Positions 1 to 9,759 of a stretch of DNA of 64,000 nucleotides are shown piece by piece. Source of the stretch: Irpex lacteus (lineage: Eukaryota > Basidiomycota > Agaricomycetes > Polyporales > Irpicaceae); the NCBI GenBank assembly GCA_001986395.2, contig MQVO02000007.1:868001-932000 (forward strand). Direction: 5' to 3'. A model generated the notes under the pieces. It did not search any database, was not told the origin of the DNA, and worked only from the letters and a program-made list of their open reading frames with translations. How positions within the stretch are numbered: the stretch's first letter is position 1; the number at the start of each line of letters is the position of its first letter. The position numbers and the translations under genes were made by a program.

Positions 1-1117
1 ATCGTCTCCTTCCTGAAACAAGCACCACGTACCACTCGTCGTCCATACCCATACCTGCTTCGAGCCGTTGTTAGTATCGGTGTGAACATATACTGCGCCT
101 GGTGTGGGAGGACTGGGAAGTGTGCGAGGCGTAGTGAGAGAGTATGGGGCCTGGGTGTGATACCAGATCGTGTATCCGCCTTCGTCACCTCCATCCGTGC
201 TAGTCCGAAATGCCCTCTTGTCTTCGATAGGATCAAGGTTCGTCGGTGCAGATCCAGAGGAGTCCGACGTAGGCGAGGAAAAGCGTGTGGTACGACGCAA
301 GGAGGATCGAGTCGCCGGGCGGGATGTAACAGATAGGGGAGGCAGACTCTGAGCCCGTCCACCGCCAGCCGTGGGCTCTAACGCAAATTTCTGGCGTACT
401 TCATCGTCAGACAAAGGAGACGTGATACGGGTAGATGTAATAGGTTTGAAACGATTCATGGCGGAGGAAATAGAAGGAGGGGACGAGATAACTGTTTGCT
501 GGAGCGACTGGTCGCCATGCGAGGCTTGGTGACCGTGATTGACCATCGGGACGACCGTCTCAAAGCCTGTGACGGGTGTAAACGAACCATTAGGGTTGCA
601 TTCAGCGGTCACGTAGAACATAGTCCGACCGCCCCGCGTGAGGATGTCATTAAACTGCGTGAATGGCCTGGGCGCTGACCGTGCATCGGGCAGGAGGAGT
701 AGCGAGTATCTTCCAGTGGGAATAGGGCTGATAGGCTCAAAGTGAGGGCTGGGAAAAGGAGGCGGTTGTGTAAATGGGGAGTTGGCTCGATGTTGTACGC
801 CAGTGGTCGAGTTGGAGGCATCGGATGCGGTGAGGGGGCGTTCTAGCAATCAATGCAGCAGGTCAGTGAGATAGAATGACGGGCTGAAACGCAAGCATTA
901 TCGTGTACCTTTTCCAGAGTGGGTTTGCTCCACCCGAGACTCTATAAGTGGCTTTCGATCCTCCTCCAGCAGTTGCTTAGGGAAACGTCTACGATTGAGG
1001 TATACGCCCTGCATGCGACTCAGGACAAGAAGAGGTGGTGACAACGAAATAAGTGCTCACCGGCCAGTTCGGCGGGGCTGTCTGCTCATCAATGTTCTGA
1101 AGGGGTATATCATCCAT
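1..1117 (-). CDS. HTD1: repeat-associated protein of unknown function (3' end cut by window edge)
   Basis: Three exons can be joined in phase on the minus strand: 1061-1117, 909-1008 and 842 down to the window edge. The start MDDIPLQNIDEQ is the first ATG of the model. About 330 residues are visible. The protein is Ser/Thr/Pro-rich, with a segment GRYSLLLLPDARSAP followed by FNDILTRGGRTMFYV. Near the visible end is a tract GGYTIWYHTQAPYSL, then GAVYVHTDT and QVWVW. The same order of motifs occurs in the gene at 18218-19094 (GAYSILLLPQ, FDEILSQSRRTMLYG, GGYTAWYHTEAPYSL, GTVYIHTDT, QIWV), so the two are clear paralogues. I do not recognise the family. I infer that it is cargo of the large transposon. 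HTD is only a working nickname from the shared HTDT motif. Confidence 0.8.
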
Positions 1118-1397
1118 AGAGCTATGAGGTGAGGGCGGCAAGCTGTTGGGAAACATCGACCGGTCAACGAACCAAAGCGGTCCTGAGGCTCAATGATATC
1201 GAGTTTGGGGCGCTAGTGCTGAATGCTGAACGATGAACGGAATGGGAGACACATGCAGCACAGAACCATTCAAGTACACTTGTCGGCATTCGGTTTGAGG
1301 GATCCGATTGACCTGCCCAATAGAGGCTTCGAGTGTACGAGTCTCTATCGAATATGGAATCAAAACGAGAGTCCCACAAATGTACCTGGGAAACCAA
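1118..1397. other. Upstream region of HTD1, no feature recognised
   Basis: This stretch lies between the HTD1 start and the inverted-duplication copy at 1398-1575. Short open frames exist on the minus strand but show no recognisable domain. It should contain the HTD1 promoter; I see no convincing TATA element. Confidence 0.3.
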
Positions 1398-1575
1398 TCC
1401 CACCTTTTGGTGAAGGTATGATGCATCATACCATGTATATTTTCAATGTGCACGATGCATTATTTCATGAATAATCTGTGAGCTGAAGCTACTGGGTGAC
1501 TGATTGATCGTAGCCATCAGATCACAACTTGTGGGAGTGTGGCCATCAAGTGGCAGGTAACGATTCCTGAGCGGC
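1398..1575. repeat. Left copy of a diverged inverted duplication
   Basis: Read in reverse complement, this segment matches 5945 back to 5822 almost base for base over long tracts, for example TTCATGAATAATCTGT and CTGATTGATCGTAGCC. The match resumes beyond the palindrome, where TAACGATTCCTGAG at about 1551 matches the complement of 3425-3438. The copies differ by scattered substitutions, so the duplication is old. The sequence may be a subterminal or terminal repeat of an element, or part of a larger inverted duplication. I could not decide. Confidence 0.65.
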
Positions 1576-1740
1576 ATTTGAAACACTTTGAGATAGTTAA
1601 CAAAGTACTTGTTAAAATGCAATCTTGATAGAGAGACATAAAGACTGCTACATCTGTGAAAACAAAAGTAAGTGATCAACAAAACCAGTGTAGCCTTATA
1701 TTTTCACATTCAAAGGACTAAATCAAATTCATTCTGTTGT

Positions 1741-2127
1741 TACTGTATATTTTAGCGCTGAGTGGATTGTCACATGTCACAGCCAGCTAAAGGTGAGCAC
1801 GGGTGCACCCGCGGATCGACCCGCACTCGTACCCGCAGGTATATTGTATTCCTCGAGCTTGACCCGTACCCTTGCAGGTATTGTAGCGCCGGGTACCTGA
1901 CCAGCTCATCCCCATTGCTAAAGAGTCGCTGTCACACGTCGCTTGGCGATCATCTGCTTGTGACAATATATTTCTGATTTTACTCGATTTTTCCACCCCT
2001 GTGGGGCATGTATTCCATCCGCTAATATACCAGTGTCACAGCCGCTTCGCATCTCATCCGCTCGTCCGCTACAGTGAGTTTTGTCACACATCACAACCTC
2101 ATCCGCTCAGCGCTGAAATATACAGTA
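1741..2127. mobile_element. MITE-like element, 387 bp with TA flanks
   Basis: The ends are imperfect terminal inverted repeats. The left end reads TACTGTATATTTTAGCGCTG and the complement of the right end reads TACTGTATATTTCAGCGCTG. The similarity continues for about 25 bp. TA occurs at both outer edges, which fits a TA target-site duplication as in Tc1/mariner-related non-autonomous elements. There is no coding capacity for a transposase. The interior holds short GC-rich inverted and direct repeats. Confidence 0.7.
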
Positions 2128-2315
2128 TGAGACAAACAAATATCACAAACTTAAGATATACATTTTTCAAGTTCTAATTGTACAACCTGTAAGGTGGATA
2201 GACGCAGCATATGTGTGTAGGAATCATGATACCACAATGTATCTTTGCTGATATTCACAAATGATGCTGTTCGAACCTCAACAGGTGTCAGGAATACAAA
2301 CAATAATCAATCTTT
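2128..2315. other. AT-rich sequence between MITE and palindrome-arm relic
   Basis: No gene, RNA or repeat was recognised here. It is part of the repeat nest. Confidence 0.3.
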
Positions 2316-2530
2316 GCCAAATATCTCCTGAACTACGACGGCTACTAACATTCTGAGCTCATATTCAGAATCCTGAGCAAAATCCGGTCCAGAAACCATA
2401 TTTCCAGTTTTGACGCTTGCACATAATTGTGTCATGTGACATTATCTCAAAACGGCAAAAAAGGAAAATAAGCGCGCAAAAAGCGGCGTGCCTATACCAC
2501 TGCTCTCTTCAGCTATTTGAAGAAAGCGTG
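2316..2530 (+). repeat. Degenerate single copy of part of the palindrome arm
   Basis: The tract AAATATCTCCTGAAC followed by ATTCTGAG, AATCCTG.GCAAAATCCGGT, CATATTT, TGTGTCATGTGACA and AATAAGCGC also occurs in the same order at 5490-5660 and inverted at 3600-3770. Many substitutions and small indels separate the copies. The arm sequence is therefore an older dispersed repeat, and the palindrome was built from a copy of it. Confidence 0.65.
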
Positions 2531-2675
2531 TGATCATTGAGCATATCATCCTGCAGGAACCAGTTTATTGACAAAATTATATGATTTATATGATTTGACT
2601 ACTTGTTTAAGCTTTGAATTGCTTACTAAACAGTATTGACCAATCTAGCCACCTCAAACATTTTGCTTCCGCTAA

Positions 2676-2750
2676 CTTTGCCTAGATTGGTTAAGCATGA
2701 TTACATACATCTTCAGAAGGTTGCGAGTTCCAATCCCTTACAGGCCACTT
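2676..2750 (+). mobile_element. tRNA-derived SINE-like fragment
   Basis: An A-box-like tract (CCTAGATTGGTTAAGC, from 2681) is followed 30-40 bp later by a B-box-like tract (GCGAGTTCCAATCCC, 2723-2737) and a TACAGGCCA end, as in a tRNA gene. The cloverleaf is not intact. A second copy sharing CTTCAGAAGGTTG and the B-box and GGCCA end lies inverted at 3033-3175. A tRNA-derived retroposon or tRNA relic explains both. Confidence 0.45.
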
Positions 2751-3032
2751 TTTTGTTTTACCTTTTCCTTTCTTCTATCATGTTTTATAAAATTTTATTA
2801 AATGCACGAATAATCCATTACCACATTTGAAATTTTACTATCACGTTATATGGGGCATAGAATGATGATACTCAGGTTAGCTACTATCTTAATGTACCTA
2901 ACCACATATTGTGAATTGAGCGATATATACACAATAATAAATTATATCAAATATACAACCATGTCAATACATTATATTTCCCATTTTACGGTATTTTTTC
3001 AGCACTACATGATCAGAATTGAGCAACTTATA
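2751..3032. other. AT-rich spacer between SINE-like copies
   Basis: Very AT-rich and with no recognisable gene. It may be the tail or body of the flanking retroposons. Confidence 0.3.
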
Positions 3033-3175
3033 AAATGTGGCCTGAAGGGGAGTTGAACCCACAACCTTCTGAAGCAGCCGGTATAAGTTGCTTGCGCACT
3101 TGGGCGCTTTGGTCGGAGTTTGGCTGAGTTTGAATCTCAAGTCCTCATCCAAAGCCATCCAGCCCATATCTTTTC
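3033..3175 (-). mobile_element. Second tRNA-derived SINE-like fragment, inverted
   Basis: On the minus strand the sequence CTTCAGAAGGTTGTGGGTTC, then AACTCCCCTTCAGGCCACATTTT, resembles a tRNA T-arm and 3' acceptor strand. It aligns with the plus-strand copy at 2711-2750. A further tRNA-like T-arm (GAGATTCAAACTC) lies upstream on the same strand, so this copy may be dimeric. No functional tRNA fold can be drawn. Confidence 0.45.
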
Positions 3176-3438
3176 TTACAGACCATATTAGTTCATGATT
3201 GTATTATCATCTGAAAGATCTTCTCGATAGCTACAATTTGGTGTACCAAACCTGTGAAATGAGCAAGATTTGACTTCACAATTCACAAAATACAGTTGTT
3301 GTTACACAAGTATTACTGTAGTAACAAGGATAACAAGCAGAACTCCCACGGTTTGGCAACGAAATCCGTCACTTACAAGCGCCGTAAATGCAGCGTGTCG
3401 GATTGAGACGATTCTTCTTCGTTACACTCAGGAATCGT

Positions 3439-5821
3439 AACCCAAAAGGGTAGGTGCATGGGCTCCTATTTTACTAAAAGCCTGAAAAGTGGCCACATCA
3501 ATGAAATAATAATCTCTGACCCATCAAATGACTAATAGACACATGCTTTCGCTTCAGATTGCCTAAAAGGGTAATGAAGTGGTCTCACCGCCTTCCTGGG
3601 CGCTTGTGCGCTTATTTTGTCGTTTTACTCCTTTGGGATGGTGTCACATGACACAAACATATGCTGGTGTCAGAAATAAAAATATGTTTTCTGAACCGGA
3701 TTTTGCCCAGGATTCCGAATCTAATCTCAGAATTTCGATAGCTGCACTGGTTCAGGAGATATTTGAGGAACATTGAATATATTTCGCATTTTTGGATTTT
3801 CCCAGGCTTTGATCAGCTTGTTATAGGGCTAGCAGTAGGGGTATGGCTTAGTAACTTTAGGATCATGATTCTAGTATATATGGCCTGTGTCTATTAACTT
3901 TCTGGGCCACAAGAACATCATGCAAGCTGAGAAAACATATGGATTAGACATATAACATTTTGCTTCCCTATTCATGACATGGGGTATTATGGGGAGTGTA
4001 GGGTCTCAGATAGCTTTATTTATACTAGCATGATATGTCTGTAAGGGGGTTTTATGATTGCATCAATGTGCACTACTGTGTGAGGGATGTTCTCCTCCTC
4101 CCCTTGGTACCAAAGAATGTGCCCAAAATAGGCCTCTATGCTCATCCCCTTGTATATCTATTGCTTGTAACATTTGTATCATAGTATAATCATATATTCT
4201 GAACACTTTCAGGGTTCAAAAACACGTCCTGAACCTTCTCAGAATGCTCCCAAGCGAAATTCATCGAAAAATACAATTATATTCACTTTACCCTCTCCTA
4301 TAGGCCTCCTAACGTGTTTCCCTTCAGGCACAGCACATCAGGACGTGTCATCGTACCATATACACTCCCATAAATATTAGTAGGCCCTCCCCTCTACCCT
4401 CCACCCTCCCATCAGCTCAGAAGTGCTGAAAAATGCGTTCTTTACTGGTTTTTGAACATATATTTGACATTTGACATCCTCTGACACATCATGAGGACTA
4501 TCAAATAATGATATAATACACTATTAAGGTTCTAAAACATATCTAGTACAATACTTGGGCTCCTAAGCAATAGCTTGAGACACTATTATATGGAAACAGG
4601 CTAAGAAGCATGGATGAAGGTATGTGCATGTACAGTGCAATTACTTCACTTCTCACTTATGCTGTATTCCTTCTATATCATACCAGCATGTCATGCTACT
4701 GGGGAGATCCCTGCTGGATCATGTAAGGACAGTGTATAGGTATCTATTGTGACTTTTTGTGATATTTATAGGCTATGTAGCAGGCAGTAAATGTCAAATC
4801 TATGTCAGATTTGGGTGTTTTGCGCATTTTCCAACATTTCTGAGCTGATGGGAGGGTGGAGGGTAGAGGGGAGGGCCTACTAATATTTATGGGAGTGTAT
4901 ATGGTACGATGACACGTCCTGATGTGCTGTGCCTGAAGGGAAACACGTTAGGAGGCCTATAGGAGAGGGTAAAGTGAATATAATTGTATTTTTCGATGAA
5001 TTTCGCTTGGGAGCATTCTGAGAAGGTTCAGGACGTGTTTTTGAACCCTGAAAGTGTTCAGAATATATGATTATACTATGATACAAATGTTACAAGCAAT
5101 AGATATACAAGGGGATGAGCATAGAGGCCTATTTTGGGCACATTCTTTGGTACCAAGGGGAGGAGGAGAACATCCCTCACACAGTAGTGCACATTGATGC
5201 AATCATAAAACCCCCTTACAGACATATCATGCTAGTATAAATAAAGCTATCTGAGACCCTACACTCCCCATAATACCCCATGTCATGAATAGGGAAGCAA
5301 AATGTTATATGTCTAATCCATATGTTTTCTCAGCTTGCATGATGTTCTTGTGGCCCAGAAAGTTAATAGACACAGGCCATATATACTAGAATCATGATCC
5401 TAAAGTTACTAAGCCATACCCCTACTGCTAGCCCTATAACAAGCTGATCAAAGCCTGGGAAAATCCAAAAATGCGAAATATATTCAATGTTCCTCAAATA
5501 TCTCCTGAACCAGTGCAGCTATCGAAATTCTGAGATTAGATTCGGAATCCTGGGCAAAATCCGGTTCAGAAAACATATTTTTATTTCTGACACCAGCATA
5601 TGTTTGTGTCATGTGACACCATCCCAAAGGAGTAAAACGACAAAATAAGCGCACAAGCGCCCAGGAAGGCGGTGAGACCACTTCATTACCCTTTTAGGCA
5701 ATCTGAAGCGAAAGCATGTGTCTATTAGTCATTTGATGGGTCAGAGATTATTATTTCATTGATGTGGCCACTTTTCAGGCTTTTAGTAAAATAGGAGCCC
5801 ATGCACCTACCCTTTTGGGTT
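3439..5821. repeat. Palindrome with 984-bp near-identical arms and 415-bp spacer
   Basis: The left arm 3439-4422 and right arm 4838-5821 are reverse complements of each other. The tracts I compared are identical and there is no length difference, since every matched pair sums to 9260. Both outer ends carry AACCCAAAAGGGTAGGTGCA or its complement. The spacer 4423-4837 is only weakly self-complementary. The arms encode no recognisable protein; two short frames in one arm are mirrored exactly in the other. The palindrome interrupts one copy of the older inverted duplication, so it is a later insertion or rearrangement. It could be a foldback-type element, a hairpin-mediated inverted duplication or an assembly artefact. 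Confidence 0.85.
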
Positions 5822-5945
5822 GTGATCTGATGGCTACGATCAATCAGTCACCCAGCAGCTTCAGCTCACAGATTATTCATGAAACGATGCATCATGCACA
5901 TTAGTATACTGGCAGTACATGATGCATTATACCTTCTCCAACGGC
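5822..5945. repeat. Right copy of the diverged inverted duplication
   Basis: The complement of this tract matches 1398-1525 on the left, for example CCATCAGATCACAA and CAGATTATTCATGAAA (as written here). The copy is split by the palindrome. Its remaining few bases lie at about 3420-3438, on the other side of the insertion. Confidence 0.65.
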
Positions 5946-6650
5946 TCCCAATCCAATGGATTATGAAATCGATGGCCGGGGGATCAGATTTCCATCCGGG
6001 TGAGGAACGCGCCGAGGGCATTGGTGGACCTCGTATTGACACATCTCGTTCAGAAGAAGCTTAAGGGATATGCAATCAGACAAGGCCAAGCGTGGGCAAA
6101 CAAGCAGAATTTGCACACGAAATGACAAAGAGCGGACCAATGTCGTCTACTGTAAGAAAGAACATAGACTCACTTTTGCCCTGCATCTTATCCCATGCCA
6201 TCGCCATCCTTCAGAGCCGCAAAAGCACGGATATGGTCTCCGTGGCCCAACGAAAAGTAGGAATTTCGGCGGTTTACGTGCCATACGCACCAGACGCACA
6301 TGCCCTATACATCAGTCAGCAGGCATGTGGATAGGTTTCATTTACCTTCTCTCGGCAGGGATATGCCTACATTAGCTTTGCAATGATCTGCCTATGCCGA
6401 CTGCGACCGTATGGCTGATCTGGCGTCCTATTTGATACACGGTGCTATGCAAAATTCATCAGTATCCGTGCTTTCAGTTTGTACAGATGCTGGTAGATTG
6501 AATGAGGTCTACACGATGATACGGACAAAAGTAGCAAGTGGGAGGACGCACGCTGATCATCTATGACGGATATCGAGACACCCTGGGAGACAATATGTCA
6601 CGATAATGTACGAGTAAAAGATATCATTATGCTCCCGTGCCAGATAGATT
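5946..6650. other. Possible decayed small gene next to LLMV1
   Basis: A plus-strand open frame at 6092-6334 reads through AEFAHEMTKSGPMSSTV and later VGISAVYVPYAPDAHA. An intron-like border (GCATGTGG to CGGCAG) follows. A faintly similar minus-strand tract (IVAFVRGPRIANAAY) lies at 16210-16431, beside LLMV2 and in the mirror orientation. The resemblance is too weak to call a gene. Nothing else is recognised in this interval. Confidence 0.2.
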
Positions 6651-7187
6651 CTACATTCCTTTCACGTAGTTTGCGAGAACGAGGCGTGAGCTTCTTGCCT
6701 CTTCCGCACGAACATTTCTGGCACGTCGATACTTCAGCAATTCCTCGGCTGCTGTCCAAAGCGATTCCCTGGAACGAAAGCGGACCTGTGGCCAGGCTTG
6801 TTCGCTTTCGTTGCTATATCCCCATGACAGCGTATAGGTGTGCTTACAGTTGCAAGGGGATGCGTATCAAAAAACAACATATTCACACCATCGCATGACC
6901 ACACTTACCTCGTCCATATTCATTATCCATGCGTTGTGTATCAGCGCGACCAACAAGTCATTCCTTTGAAGGTCGTGTTGAGTTGCTAAGCCTTGGTGTT
7001 TTCCCGATACCATGAGCAGATCTATCACAACAAAATCCATTTTCGGTGCGTGCGAGACGTGAGCGATATGAGAGAGCGTACGAAGGCCAGACTCAAGCTC
7101 TGAGACTGTAAGTACAGCTTGATGCCAGCTGTCGTCGCTGGCATGACGGCGAAATAATACAGAAGTGTCGTTATACACCACAGGCAT
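6651..7187 (-). CDS. LLMV1: small repeat-associated protein, unknown function (136 aa)
   Basis: Three exons join in phase on the minus strand: 7082-7187, 6909-7021 and 6651-6842. The protein begins MPVVYNDTSVLF and contains AVLTVSE, HLLMVSG, NDLLVALIHNAWIMNMDE, a WPQVRF tract and EELLKYRRARN. It ends in KGM. A paralogue at 14592-15121 has the same intron positions, with first exons of 106 nt and last exons of 192 nt in both. Shared residues include the LLMV, DLLV.LIH.AW...MDE, WPQ.RF and KYRRA motifs. I do not recognise a catalytic family; the sequence looks like a small alpha-helical protein. It starts head to head with the WD40 gene. The conserved gene structure and open frame suggest it is functional. 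LLMV is a working nickname. Confidence 0.8.
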
Positions 7188-7633
7188 TGTGAGGGGCGGA
7201 TTCAGAGTTGATACGATAGTAGTTTTGGTCGAGCTTAGCCTGAGCTCGGGCCGATTAATCGGCAGATGCAACATCAATGCATCAAGCGCACGACCTCGGA
7301 CGACGTCACAGTCGCGATACTTCAAATTCGCTCATCCAACTCTCGTACATGTACAGCGTTCACGCCGAAAACTCTCGAACGTTTTCTTCATATCCTCAGG
7401 TTGAACGTTGAACGTTGAACTTCCGCTACTCGGTGTCATGGAGCCCTCGAGGGCACGCATCTTATCCTTGTGCGTGCTACCAGCCAACATGTGAGGTACA
7501 CGCGACATTTCAACCTGCCTCGCCCTCTTCGTGCCTACGGCTCGTGCCAGAAACCGCATACCGGTATGTAAACCGAAGTCTTGGATCCTTCTCCATTACA
7601 TTCTACCCCCCAGGAAGCATCTACCCATTCCTT
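7188..7633. promoter_or_regulatory. Shared upstream region of LLMV1 and the WD40 gene, with TTGAACG repeats
   Basis: The two genes diverge from this 446-bp interval. Three head-to-tail copies of the 7-mer TTGAACG (the last one cut to TTGAAC) lie at 7401-7420. Two copies of the same unit recur at 25619-25631. The repeat could be a binding site for an element-encoded protein or for a host factor. That role is inference from position only. Confidence 0.35.
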
Positions 7634-9193
7634 ATGGCGGAAATATACTCTGTCGAGCGCATCTTCGCATTCCCGAAGTCAGTCAATTGCCTTCGATTTG
7701 GGCCGCTTGGAGATTTGCTAGCTATTGGAGGAGACGACGGCGTTGTAACGCTGATAGACTTTGTACTGGGAACGACCAAATTCCGTTGGGTAGCGGTTGC
7801 ACCCGTCACGGCTCTTCATTGGCAGGCCCCTACGATCTTATTTGCGGGATATGGGGATGGCAGCATAGCACGTCTTGACGTCGCGATGACCGACGGAGAC
7901 CACGTACGGCTTTTTATGGGCTATATATGGCCATCAGTACTCACATCCTGTTCGCATAGATTGCATCGCGACGTACGCATCCTCTTGGTGCTCAGGGAGT
8001 TGTTGAGCATCTCGACTACAACGAGAACACTCGGTGTCTCGCCGTTGCTCTGGAGAAAGGCGTCGTAATATGCTATATATCACCAACAGGTAAGCCTTTC
8101 CTCCGTTTTTGCACGAATACTCCATCATTAACTCAAGGAAGGGTCCTGGGATCTCATGAAACAACTACCGCTTCCAGAGCCTATTCATGGCTTCAAGGAT
8201 GATATTCAGCCGCGTTCGGTTCACTTTACGCCCGATGGAAAGGCTGCTATCGTTTCCTATCTTTCACACGGGATTTGGTATGTTATATCTCTGTCTCGTA
8301 GCCAAGAAGAATAACGATGCTATGGTCATAGTGGAAGGTGTTGGAACGTGGAAACCGGAGAGAATCTCTGGAAGATTATGCCCCGCACACCTCTGTGAGA
8401 CGATTTTCGGACGATGACAAGATTACGCACTCTAATAATTTCACAGGGGAAGGACCGCTGCCTCCGCAGATCGCAATGTTATTGTTGCGAGTAACCTTTA
8501 CAACGGGTTTGACTGCTACAGTACAATCACGCGTTCACTAGTTCATACATTCCGCACACGCATCACCCATAATGTTCCGTTACCCATCGAGTTCATTCAT
8601 GACAGTGCCGCCTTACTGTTCGGTAGCTCCTGTGGAGATGTCACATTATGGGAGCTGGAGTCGCATAACTGGGTGGACAGCCTTCGTCACGCAGGTCAGT
8701 CTTTGGTAGGCCGTGTCTTAGCGGGCAACTGATACAACACTCCCCTTCTATGTAGATGAAGATATCATACAGGCGCTGGTATGCTACAGTGTTAAATATC
8801 TTGTCCATGGTCACTGATATTGACTTTAGGCCTATACGGAGGTTGGGGATCATCGTTATATAGCAACAGGCGTTTCCGAACCAATTGAACAGGCTCGTGT
8901 GTGCATATGGTCGTCGGCAAGGCCTAAGAGCATGACTGTAGCAATCCCTACCGTGACAGCTTCTCGTCGAAAGGTTCGTTACTCACCACGTACACTCTCG
9001 AATGCGGTGCCGTACTGAATCAATGTTAACAAAGGTCAAGATCGGCAATCTATACATTATACTGAGCGCCATCGCAATCATCGTCGCAATGGTATACGCG
9101 ATGGCTTCGGACAAGCCGTCCTGGAACACCGCGGAAATGGTTAGTGCCGGTTTGGTGTCCGTCCTGTGCAGCGTACTCATACATTCCGCCTAA
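7634..9193 (+). CDS. WD40 beta-propeller protein with C-terminal membrane anchor (388 aa)
   Basis: Eight exons join in phase: 7634-7903, 7960-8089, 8142-8277, 8338-8394, 8447-8694, 8756-8778, 8830-8973 and 9035-9193. WD-type blades are visible: VNCLRFGPLGDLLAIGGDDG and VVTLIDF, ILFAGYGDGSIARLDV, SVHFTPDGKAAIVSY with CWNVETGENLWK, and LLFGSSCGDVTLWEL. The C-terminal 53 residues include a hydrophobic helix (NLYIILSAIAIIVAMVYAMA) and a second hydrophobic stretch, so the protein is probably tail-anchored in a membrane. WD40 proteins of this type are common beside mobile elements in Agaricomycete genomes (recollection, not checked). The gene sits between LLMV1 and the transposase and faces the same way as the transposase, so it is probably a second product of the same element. 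Confidence 0.85.
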
Positions 9194-9759
9194 CAGCTAG
9201 AGTACTATAGCAGACAACTCCCTCGTCCAGCTCGTCATCTTACCGCTACGCTGGCCGCATGGGTAGCGGACCGAGTTTCCCCTCAACAACAATCGACAGA
9301 GACGTCGTCGACCTGACGAAACCGCCTTCATCATAGCATGCATCCTGTTGATCAGATGTATTCTCGTATAAACTTTGCTATCATTATAAGCTGCGTGTCC
9401 AGTCAGTATCCGTCGTTTTAGGCTTGTATTTCTGTGGGCTGCCAGGTGCTGCTGTGTAAACACCGGCAAGCCGTACTCACACGGAATCGTTAAATATTCC
9501 ATGTTTTCACCAGTTTCCTATCGCTGTTCCCTTGTGTTGTTCCCTTGAAATCCAGCCCGTGTGCAGTTGGTTGTGGCTCGGGGTCTGTGACCCGTGATCC
9601 GTGGTTGCACATGCATCAAGACAGCTCGGACTCCGATGGCTTACTCCGTTTTCGAACTCAGGAGATGATAAGTAAGCTTCAGCACAACACAAGAAACTTC
9701 AAAACCCGCCACTTTTATTACATGTCCATTATCCATATACTTCTCCTTCTAGTCTGGTT
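9194..9759. other. Upstream region of the transposase gene
   Basis: No coding exon could be joined to either neighbour. The interval must contain the terminator of the WD40 gene and the promoter of the transposase. No clear TATA element or repeat was seen. Confidence 0.3.

Noticed and set aside
4174..5086. Identical short frames in both palindrome arms
   Set aside because: They are mirror copies of one non-coding sequence with no start context or domain.
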